NCBI GenBank assembly: GCA_014218235.1
Contig: CM024766.1
Coordinates: 73,769,207 to 73,833,206 of the forward strand
DNA length: 64,000 nucleotides
Direction of reading: 5' to 3'
Source of the DNA: Colocasia esculenta
Taxonomy: Eukaryota > Streptophyta > Magnoliopsida > Alismatales > Araceae
Shown one piece after another: positions 55,347 to 64,000 of this stretch. The notes below the pieces were generated by a model. The model was not told the origin of the DNA and made no database searches. It worked only from the letters and a program-made list of their open reading frames with translations. A program made the position numbers and the translations under genes. Position 1 is the stretch's first letter. Every line of letters starts with the position of its first letter.

Positions 55347-57098
55347 TGTTGGCCCTTTTGGTACGGCAGCAAGCTAACCTAGAGGGGGGGTGAATACGTT
55401 TTTCTGAAATCTGAAATAGAATCTTAAACACAGAAAATAACACTTGAAGGTTTGGTTAGTTCAGTGTGATAGAGAGTGCAGTGCGGAAGCAAATAAACAA
55501 TCACACAAGGACACAGGAGATTTATCCTGGTTCGGCCCTTCCCACATGGAAGTCCTACGTCCAGTCCCCAAGCAAACTCTTGGGATTTCACTAACCAAGG
55601 GTACAGTCCCCCTTATGGACCTTACAACACCCTGGATCCCCCACCAGGTCTTCTTCTCTTTCCCGGGCAAGAAGGCAGCCCACTTCTCTTACAGGTAAAG
55701 AAGCCAACCTCCTGGAACAAACCCCAGTGCGGTTCTGCTAGACACAAACCCCTAGCTGGGTTGACAACTGGTACAAACCCCAGTTAGGTTCTTCTAGACA
55801 CCAACCCCTAGCTGGGTTAACAACTGGTACAAACCCCAGTTAGGTTCTGCTAGACACCAACCCCTAGCTGGGTTAACAACTGTATACAGTCCTACAGCTG
55901 GACACAGATCTTTCTTAGAAAGATCAGACTGAGAGACCTTACAAGATGAACACTCATGTAAAGCTCACAGTCCCAAACTCTCCCCAGATATACAATGAGC
56001 TCGGAGAGAAACAGAAGAGAGAAAAGAAGACAGAAAGCTTGGAAGCTTGAATGCTTGAGACGCTTGATTGCTTCTTCTTGGCTCGGGCTCTTTCTCTCTT
56101 TCCTTGAGTGTATGTGGCGTGAAGGTGCTTCTCACAGATGTACACTCCTTCAAAGATATTCAAGAAAAGGCTCTTAAGTTCTTCAGCAATGCTCCATCTT
56201 TTATATTGAGCAGCTTTAGAATAGATCCGTTGAAGAGATCCGTTGGAGTTCTAGCCGTTGCTCATCTCCTCTTCATTTGTCTTAATCAGACTCCGATGGT
56301 CTTCGATGTCTGTGAGCATAGAAGAGAGTGTTAGCATAAAAGAGTGTTTATGATAAACGATGCATGGTACTGTGCTTCTGCTAACATACTGAAAATAGAG
56401 GTCATATCTTTTTGACAAGACTCTGAAATATGCATGCAGCTTTTTGTCAGAAGATATTTGACTTTTCATTTAAGCGCCAGGCATATTTGAAATATAAAGG
56501 CAATCTGTGTTTGAACAGAATCCATGAAGAAATCGTTATGAGCATGACTTATGAAATCGTTATGGGAACGATTTCTTAACAAATCGTTGTGCTCACTTAG
56601 CAAGTCGTTGCGCTCACTTATAGAATCGTTATGAGATCGATTTCTTACCAAATCAATGCGCTTTAAAGGAGAAATCATTGCGAACACTTATGAAATCGTT
56701 ATGGCATCGACTTCTTGCGCTTTACAGAAGAAATCGTTGCGAACACTTATGAAATCGTTATGGCATCGACTTCTTGGAAAATCATTTCGGTCACTTAAGG
56801 AATCGTTATGGGAACGACTTCTTATCAAATCAATACGCTCAAAGAAGAAATCGTTATGGCATCGACTTCTTAGCAAATCGTTGCGGCGCTTGATACTTTG
56901 GCACTTTAAATAGAAATCGATGTATATTGATTAAACATCGATTTTATCATTTTAGTGCGCCAAATATTGCATCAATGAAAGACTTAGCATTTTGCTATGG
57001 GATTGATGCGACACAGATGAAACAAAAATATTCATTATGTTATCATCATAAGTTTTGTTATCACCAAAATACAAGGACAGCCATAGAGTGGTTCAACA
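55347..57098 (-). repeat. 5' LTR of D (right end)
   Basis: 1752 bp. Minus-strand start TGTTGAACC at 57098 and end GGCCAACA at 55347. A 3 x 56-bp repeat lies at 55717-55884, the AACGATTT-type array at 56530-56949 and the minus-strand TATA box (TATAAAAG) at 56198-56205. The array is upstream of the TATA box, as in LTRs of A, B and C. Confidence 0.93.
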
Positions 57099-57251
57099 CT
57101 ATCGGGCGTCTGGAGGTGACGCGATTGCTTTTCTGACCAGTGTCCTTTCTGTCAGAACGGCCTTGTCGGGTCTCAGGTGCGTACAGCATTGACGCGACCT
57201 GGCAAGCTGTTGCATTCTGATTTTCCCAGTCTTCGAGGTTTGAACGCTTTT

Positions 57252-57352
57252 GGTGTCGCGTCGGGGTAGGGTGTCGTGACGTGGTCGCGACCCACTGGGC
57301 GGTCGCGACATGGTTGTTGTCGCGCCGACCCGACCCGTCGCGTCTCTGGGCC
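57252..57352 (+). repeat. GTCGCGAC motif field 1
   Basis: About seven GTCGCGAC, GTCGTGAC, GTCGCGTC or GTCGCGCC units in 100 bp, two of them perfect palindromes (near 57283 and 57301). Confidence 0.7.
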
Positions 57353-57403
57353 CATCGGTTCAAAACTGAGGTAGGCGCCCATTTCTCCCACTCTCCTTCC
57401 TTT

Positions 57404-57447
57404 TCTTCTTTCTTCTTCTTCTTCTTCTTCTTCTTCCTTCTTCCTTC
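57404..57447 (+). repeat. CTT microsatellite
   Basis: Roughly 40 bp of TTC/CTT triplets with small interruptions between the two GTCGCGAC fields. It explains the poly-Lys and poly-Glu antisense frames. Confidence 0.9.
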
Positions 57448-57900
57448 CCCTAAGCTCTTCTTGTGTTCTTGGCGTGTTTGTGGTGCTCGTGGCTTGGAGG
57501 TGACGCCTCCTTGGTGTTGGCGACGACTGCATGGTGCTAAGAGCGAGGAGGAGGTGGCCATTCCGACGTGAATGCCCCAACGGGCTGGCTCTACTCCTTG
57601 AGGTAGGGACCCCTTGTCTCCTCTCGTCCTAGAATGCTCCCCTCCCCTTATGATTTGGGTTTCCCTCATCATGTTGGGGTCGTGGGGGGGGTGAGATCCA
57701 TGCCTCATTCGTGGAGAGGTTTTCCATGAGTGTAGATCTCCATGTTTATTGCATGATCCGTGGGGTTGTGAGGGTGGTTTGCCTATTTCTATGTTTTCCT
57801 ACTGTTTCCCATGCTCCCCTCCCCCTATTGGTATGGTTTGTATCAGATTTGAGGTCGTCCTTGGGAGGGTTGTCCTTGGACCCCTCTCGACTGATTCGCG

Positions 57901-58035
57901 ACCGGTTTAGGGGTCGTGATGATGTTGCGACCAGTATGGTTGTCACGACATTATCACGACGTCCTATAGCGTCGCGATAATGTCACGACCGGCCTTGGCG
58001 CCGCGACATTGTCGCAACAGCCCGTGGCGTCGCGA
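57901..58035 (+). repeat. GTCGCGAC motif field 2
   Basis: About ten related units (GTCGTGAT, GTTGCGAC, GTCACGAC, GTCGCGAT, CCGCGACA, GTCGCGAC) in 135 bp, more degenerate than field 1. Confidence 0.65.
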
Positions 58036-59254
58036 CAGCATCAGAGATAGGTAAGTCTTGCGGAGTTCCGTTTCTCGTGGAGTCTTCACCATTTTTGGTT
58101 CTTTCTATACCTGTGGCACCAGTGCTAATTCCTACTATGATCATACACTAGTTGTTCGCCCAGTGCTTAGCACCTGAGGGCTTGTCTCGTGAGAGAGGTT
58201 GTTACCATTTACCTGGGACCCCCGTCCTTGTGCGCCTGTTGAGCGAGTGCTATGGGCGGCGGGTGTGCTCGAGTCACGAACCGTGGAGCAGAGGGGAAAA
58301 TGGTGGGTAGGACAGTGGCGTTGAGTCGTTTACAGAGCTCTCTTGGTTGGTCTGGGATGCCGAGGCCATTTAGAGTTTTCCCGGCGCAGGCCAGCCAGTC
58401 CTTTTTCTCACTGCCTCGCTCTTTGTGGCCTTGGAACTACCTAGAGAGGCCAGACATGGGACCGTAGTCCGGCCAGACTACGGATGTTACTATTGCATTA
58501 CTTTGTGCTCCTGCCCCCACTCTGACGAGATGTTGAGGCCTAGACCTAGGTCGAGGGTGAGACGTGAGTGGATGCTCCTGACCGGTTCACTAGTGGTAGT
58601 GGTTTCCGTAGCTAGTGTCCCTTGTCCAGGCAGTGTTTGCTCTATCTGTGTTGCCATCCATGTGGTGGTTACGATGTGCAGGTCATACGGAGTTTCTGAC
58701 TGTGGTGTCTTTTCCGTACCATTGCTAGTTAGTTAGCTTTGCTTTTGTGCTTTACTATGTAGCTTTGAATATATAGAACTACTGTCATTTATGTTGATTA
58801 TATATATTCTTTCCCCCTTGTTAGAGCCAGTAGGAGATTGGTAGTCCCTACTGAGCTTCTGTTGTGAAGCTTATCCCCTCTTTTTCCAGGTGAGACTTCT
58901 CAGCAGCGGCAGGGCGGAGGAGGCGGGGCGGTAGTCGTCGTCCTCTTAGCTAGCAGTTGTATCCCCTTTTCAGTTGTACTTCACCCTCGAGGTATACCCC
59001 TAAGGGCTCTATTTTTCTCTTCTTTACTTGTACGCGTTGTATGTGTTAGGACTATACCTAGAGCAATACTCTGCTGTCTCGCTCTTCTTTCTGCTTCCCC
59101 GTATGTGGTCTTAGTTAGTAGTTGATGTTTATTTCCTTAACATATTTTGTTAGACTTCTGTTATAGCCCTTCCCGGTCTCCGAATCCGTGGGCGGCGGCC
59201 ACGAAAATCAGGCCCTCAGCTTGGGCCGAGGGTCGGGTTCTCGAGGTCATTACA

Positions 59255-59627
59255 TTGTGACCATCTGGGGTCTATACCAGTGTTTCCCCTTCTGTTAAGG
59301 GAAGAACCGAGTTGGGGTTTGTACCAAAAGAACTGCACTGAGGTTTGTTCCAGGAGCGTGGCTTCTTGACCTATAACAGAAATGTCTTTACTTCCTACTC
59401 GGAGAGGAGGAGAACCATCTTGGGAGCTGGGGGTTGTATATCCTTGGGGGGATTGTACCTCGATTAGTGAAATCCCAAGAGTTTGTTTGGGGACTAGACG
59501 TAGGACTTCCATTTGGAAGGGCCAAAGTAGGATAAATTTTTGTTTCTTGTGTGTGTTTGCTTCCACGCCTTTAATTTCCATTGCACATGCTTATTTATAC
59601 TAACCAAATATTTTTAAGTGTGATTTA
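59255..59627 (+). repeat. Copia LTR fragment related to D and C LTRs
   Basis: Plus-strand homology to the middle of the D LTR in reverse: GGGGTTTGTACCA, TTTGTTCCAGGAG, GTGAAATCCCAAGAGTTTG and GGACGTAGGACTTCCAT are shared. It stops at about 59627, inside gag of element I. Neither LTR end is present, so it is a scrap left by deletion or recombination. Confidence 0.75.
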
Positions 59628-59880
59628 GGACCCTCTCCCACTCAGTGCACTGCATTAGTTGGATTTTTTTTCCCATTTCTTCGATCCAATTTTCAGCTTC
59701 ATGTGGGTCGGGTGATCTGAAAAAGCGGGCTGGATTTAGACTTTTGAAGCTGCGATGCAGATCACCAACCCAATTTCTAGCTCCAATTTGAGCTCCAACT
59801 TATAGTACATTCTTTAATGCTTGAGTCAGTCCTACTACACTCTCTTGCAGAGCCTGCCACAGAGCACGACTGTCGGCCAT
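59628..59880 (-). pseudogene. gag: gag of Ty3 element I, N-terminal fragment
   Basis: ATG at 59880 on the minus strand. The reading gives MADSRALWQALQES, a stop at about codon 28, then FKSLNPARFFRSPDPHEAEN, WIEEM and MQCTEWERV, which is the N-terminal block of plant Ty3 Gag (compare LDPPRF...DPDEAENWL in G). It ends at the copia LTR scrap. Too short for the open-frame list, but the match is clear. Confidence 0.82.
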
Positions 59881-60107
59881 TGCTAAGGATTAGTTTTGAT
59901 TTCTGAGAAAAGGACAACACCTAGTCATGGTTCTAAAATATATATATGATTGTGGGTATGAATGTTTTAGTCTTAAGGCTAGCTTATTCCCAATATCTAC
60001 CCAATCTCACTAGAAACTATATGTAATGTTCATGATCTAATTAAGTTCTTGGGTATCACTTAAACCTAGGACTTAAAAATCCTATTTGTACTTAGGCTCT
60101 AATACCA
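59881..60107 (-). promoter_or_regulatory. Leader and primer-binding site of element I
   Basis: The minus-strand primer site TGGTATTAGAGC (60107-60096) has one change from the tRNA-Met consensus. Between it and the gag ATG is 215 bp of AT-rich leader with no gene. Confidence 0.7.
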
Positions 60108-63100
60108 CCAAACATTCACATCCCAAAGATGGCAGCGGAAGGAATAATTGAGACATGAATAGTAGGCAAATAAGCCTCTAGCAAGTGAGCAAGACAAACC
60201 ATAGAACACACGTATGGCTCAGAGGAATAAATAAAACTAAGTTTATTACATTAACTCGAATATGGTCTGATACATAAGTTGACTCAAGAAAAGGAAAAGT
60301 ACATATATCCTTTCCACCTACTACATTCCTAATGCTCTCTTTAACACTCACTACTAAAAGCTATAATACTTGACTCATAACTAAATTTGCTATGGCGGAA
60401 GCTCGCTCATCACTCCAGATCTTCCCCAGTGTATGCAGCTTCTTCCACATCTAGTTTTGGATCTCTTGAAATGTTCGAAAGTAGGTAATGAGCACACTTG
60501 CCCAACAAGATTTACATCTTCTAGCAATGATACAAGTATTTGACATTTTAAAAGCTAGAAGGTATGAACATGTTATGAACTATGCAATTTAAACAATGAC
60601 GGTAAAATGTGTCTAGCAAGTCATGTAGATAGCAAGAGATAAACAAGTGAATAGATAAGATTAACTAGCTAGAGAATCGAGTTCGAGATGTCAAGATAGC
60701 AAGAACCATTATCTAGCGAACATGTACAAGATTGGCCATTTCACAAACAAGCAAACAAGCATGTACTTTTCATAAGCAAGACAATAGATATGCACTAAGG
60801 GTCCACGAGTCATGGATATGCACTAAGGGTCTATGCCACATTAGAATGCACATCATGAACACATGTAATGGGGTGTTTTGTATCTAGCATTTACACGCAA
60901 GTACTTCCAGCGCCGATGCAACACTAATAATCATTATTCCCCATGGTTAAAAGTACATTTTCGGCTCTCTGTCGAGGGGGCTAGACTGGAGTCCTTGGAC
61001 ACTCACTGTGCCCAATCTATCTTCTCAAGTAATTTAAATGTAGATACCCACAATCAAGTATGGCCGTTTAACAAGAATTTCAGGAGTTCCATAGTATCAA
61101 GATAGTTAAGGCAATAGTTCAAGAGTTCAATCCGGCAATATAATAGTGTGTTTTCAATTTAGTTCAATCATTTAGTAGTAAATTTGTACTATGTTCAATA
61201 AAGGGGTACTCCAGAAACCAAGATGAGAGAAGAAAGATCTTGCTAAGAATTTCAAGAGAAGAGAGATATGTGCTAACTAGCTTTTGGGTACTTTAGTGGT
61301 ACAACCTGCTCATCGGCCATGTGGGAATCTATGGAAAGAGGACACTTATGGAGGCCTTGGTCAAGAGATCACTAGTCTAGCAGAAGGAATATCCGACGGA
61401 GAGTTCACCATAAGCCAAGAAAAGGGTTTCCTATCGTACAAGAGTGTATACGCATGCCACACGTGAAAATCACTCAAGTGCGTGTGTGAATATCTTGTAA
61501 ATCTGATTATGAAAACTCCATTAATGGCAAGTAACCAAAAAGCTAAAAGAGGAAAAAAACTCATGCATAATCAAGTTTAACACGTTGTCGTTTTCATTTT
61601 AGCAAGTTTAAGAGCAAGGCAAGCAAGTACGAGTAATCATCATGCAGAGAATAGGGTCAATAACTTAAGATCATTGAGAATCATGTTAAGAAAATTACAA
61701 CTTAATCATGGGTTGATTAATGCATGCTATCAGTAATTAACTTCACACAGAAGAAACTGGCACGCAAAAATGACACGAAATGCATGAAATAGGGCTGACA
61801 GACTCTTTGTGCCTGAATGCGACACAGAGCCTGTCACCATCATGAAGGTGACCAAAAGGCTGTCGCCTTCTGATCCTTGAAGGTGACAACCTTCTTGTCA
61901 CTTTTTTGCCTTCTTAAGGTGACATATTGACCCATCGTCTTCAGCTTGGGAGTGCTAGGTTGCCTTTTTTTCCTACTCTGACTCGACCTAGGTTTGACAC
62001 TTAGGTGTTAGGAAAATCTAAACTAATGGTGTAGTGATCCAAATCTGATAACTACCTTTGTAATCACGGGGTTGTGCGCCCCTCTAAGACACAAAAGAGC
62101 ATGCGATATATATAAAATGAAGGAATGTGATCACCACCAAGATGATTGCCAAAAGAAATGCTCCTAAAGCATGGGCTAATCAACTTGGAAAAAGGAATGA
62201 GAAGGCCACTTACCTGTTAACCCATCACCGAGGTGCGACGCGATAACAATCTTGTCACGACTGCCCCATCAGACGCGATATGGATGTCGCGACTGAGTCC
62301 CTCGATGCCTTCTCAATAGTGCACGAGATGAATGGCGGACCTCCTTCCTCCACTTCATCTGGCCAAAGAGGAAGAGCTTCCTCGGTTGTTCTTTGTTCCA
62401 TGTACCTGCCAAGTCATGAAAAATGAAAGGGGAACCCAATTAGACATTCAAATAAGTGTGGCATCCATCGCATATGAGAGATCATGTAGAGAGCATGGTG
62501 AGTGTGTATCGGGTGGTTTTGGAAACCCCTTTTGGGTATAGGAAACTATAAGGGAATATGCATGGGGACAAATCATGGAAGAGGAGAGGGAGGAACCCTA
62601 ACTAGCATATATACATGTGCAAAACATGGAAAAGAAAGTAAAAAACAAAACTGAACAAATACTGCCCCATTTGATGTGATTCTAGTTGGAGGTCGTAGAG
62701 GAGGACGTGAGGAACAACTTTCATGAAGATGTCTTGAAGAGATATGGCCTGGTTTGGCTGTGGAAGGCATGTTAATCTGCATGTGCAGATCTTGATATGA
62801 GAGAGAAAGTGATGAATAATCTGCTGTAACTTTGCGCACAGGCCACCAAGGTTGAAGAGGGCTCTATGGAGAGTAACTTTGATGAAGAAACCTCGAAGAG
62901 ATCTTGCCGGGTTCGATCTCCACAGGTCGTGCAAGCACTGCTGGTCTTGGAGGAGATATGAGAGAGAAAGAGGAGAGAGAACCGAGGAAAACGGGAAGAA
63001 CATCTCCTCCTCTGCGTTGAGAACGATGGGACCTCGTGAGCAAAGCCTCCAGAGACCTCTTCTCATGGTGGTAGCCTTCCTCTATCCCCTAGGGATTCCT

Positions 63101-63840
63101 AACATGTGTTTTAGAGAAAACGAGAGTTCAATCCCGAGTTAGAGAGAGAGTCCAAGTTGTAGGAGAGTTTGAGAGTCTATCTAGAGTTTGGATAGACTTG
63201 GAGGCTCCCTACAGATGAGGATAGGAGGTTTAGGTCATAATCCAACTCAAAGGAACTTTAGATAGGCTTTGGGATGGAAAGAGAGGCCGAAAATCACGTA
63301 AAAAGCACGTCATTGTCGCGACGGGTCGTGGGGTCGTGTTCTTGTCGTGATCATGTTCTTGGTCGCGTCAGTAGGACAGTGCGTGCAGGGTCCACAAAAT
63401 GGGCCATAACTCTCTCCATAGACATCGGTTTGATGCGCCGTTTAGTATGAAGTGCTAGATTTGAATTAGAAATGAGGAAGTTATAAGCTCTCAAAGTGAA
63501 GGCATATTCAGAGAATAGGACAGACTGCACAATTTTGATGTTTCAAGTGGATCTTGCCCATGGGCTTGAGAATGGGCTTGCAATTAAGGGTGAATGGGCT
63601 CATGATGGGCCAAAGAAGGACTTTAAAATGATGACCAATTTGGGACATCAATGATATGAACGAGAAATATGCTCAACTTATAGGCCAAAAACGGGTGTCT
63701 GCAGATTGCCCCTTCTTAATGCCCACTTTGCAAGGGAGCGAAGCGGAAGGAGAGCGGAGTGTAATAAAATGGAATGGAGTGAGGATAAAGTTGAGTGGAC
63801 TGAAAAGTGGGAATTAAGGTAAAGAGACACCCGTCACGAC
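60108..63840 (-). repeat. Probable 5' LTR of Ty3 element I
   Basis: It lies directly upstream of the primer site on the minus strand and has no convincing gene. It carries GTCGCGAC-type motifs at about 62236-62300 and 63312-63368, the same motif as in the presumed H LTR. The far boundary is uncertain; I place it near 63840, where the minus strand reads CGTGACGGGTGTC, similar to Ty3 LTR starts. No second copy is in the window to confirm it. The ORFs 62602-63066 and 62573-62839 are unrecognised and probably incidental. Confidence 0.4.
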
Positions 63841-64000
63841 CAATAAGTGATAGAAATTCTTTGGAAGACTTTAAACTAACCTCAAGGAAGAGCGAGCACG
63901 GACGACTCCTGTCAGGAACGACAGAAAAAGGAAAGTAAAAGAAAGATGATCAACCTCTTGATTAAGAGGTACCCTATCCAATTGGCCTACAGGTTTCATC
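63841..64000. other. Unassigned sequence at right edge
   Basis: I see no gene, repeat or signal that I can name in this stretch. Confidence 0.3.

Larger units (their letters stand above)
50014..57098 (-). mobile_element. Non-autonomous copia element D: LTR-gag-LTR-partial gag array
   Basis: Read on the minus strand: LTR (57098-55347), primer site, complete gag (55283-53493), about 80 bp of pol start, multiple polypurine tracts, LTR (52999-51248), primer site, and a second gag cut at 50014. Every matching position in the two units is offset by exactly 4099 bp with no net indel over about 3 kb. Pol beyond the protease start and ORF3 are absent. The structure resembles the LTR plus Gag-only elements called TR-GAGs. 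The left end is a deletion junction with H. Confidence 0.9.
57099..59254 (+). repeat. Probable LTR of Ty3 element H, truncated at its start
   Basis: GC-richer than its neighbours, without a convincing gene. It begins at the D insertion point and ends GAGGTCATTACA, like an LTR terminus. It carries two fields of a GTCGCGAC-type motif and a CTT run. Assigning it to H is an inference from position: D seems to have landed in the H LTR, and a later deletion removed the H 3' end together with part of D. ORFs here, including a Lys-rich antisense one, look like chance frames over simple repeats. Confidence 0.45.

Noticed and set aside
57061..57708. Minus-strand ORF of 215 aa with Lys/Glu run
   Set aside because: The run is the antisense of the CTT microsatellite in an LTR-like region, and the rest has no recognisable domain.
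62573..63066. Overlapping minus-strand ORFs of 154 and 88 aa
   Set aside because: They lie in the presumed LTR of element I, overlap in different frames and match nothing I know. Two diverged copies of a GAAGAGAT-type segment inside explain part of the similarity.
59628..64000. A host plant gene in the right-hand region
   Set aside because: No exon-like series of conserved frames; the only recognisable coding is Ty3 gag, followed by primer site and LTR-like sequence.
1..64000. tRNA, rRNA or other structural RNA genes
   Set aside because: I saw no tRNA cloverleaf or rRNA core sequence. The tRNA-Met matches are 12-base primer-binding sites only.

Overview
This window is plant nuclear repeat DNA with no recognisable host gene. 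Every stretch I can identify belongs to an LTR retrotransposon. Primer-binding sites match plant initiator tRNA-Met (TGGTATCAGAGC), and the pol proteins are plant Ty1/copia (Sirevirus-like) and Ty3 (Tekay-like chromovirus) types. This suggests an angiosperm with a large, repeat-rich genome. The species cannot be told from the sequence.

Layout. The oldest layer is a Ty3 element, here called H. Its reverse transcriptase was split by a second Ty3 element, G (1-48377); the window opens about 110 bp inside the 5' LTR of G. G was split in gag by copia element A (4039-41973). A was then split twice: by copia element B in its gag (6419-17943) and by copia element C in its RNase H (21858-35440). Nesting is therefore four deep (H > G > A > B or C). 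To the right lie the broken end of H pol (48378-50013), a reverse-strand copia element D (50014-57098) with the unusual structure LTR-gag-LTR-partial gag, a probable H LTR (57099-59254), a copia LTR scrap (59255-59627), and the 5' end of a reverse-strand Ty3 element I (59628 to about 63840).

Functional content. A, B and C share one plan: LTR, tRNA-Met primer site, a long Gag with two zinc knuckles and a coiled coil, Pol (protease, integrase, RT, RNase H), then a large third ORF (ORF3), several polypurine tracts, and LTR. All the A, B and C genes are broken by nonsense codons or frameshifts. C is the least damaged. D keeps an apparently intact 596-codon gag but has lost almost all of pol and all of ORF3, so it could only move with help from another element.

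Most unusual signals. (1) Each LTR family carries its own array of a short CG-containing palindrome or motif. (2) In A and B, and weakly in C, the same family motif reappears just upstream of ORF3, in A together with a TATA box. (3) In all four copia gag-pol junctions a GT...AG interval of 29-38 nt separates gag from pol; its length is always 2 mod 3, so its removal would join the two frames. (4) ORF3 of A and C has a conserved C-terminal domain that B lacks. I infer, but cannot show, that ORF3 and the motif arrays form a family-specific regulatory system. Identity and age statements are by eye; no alignment was computed.
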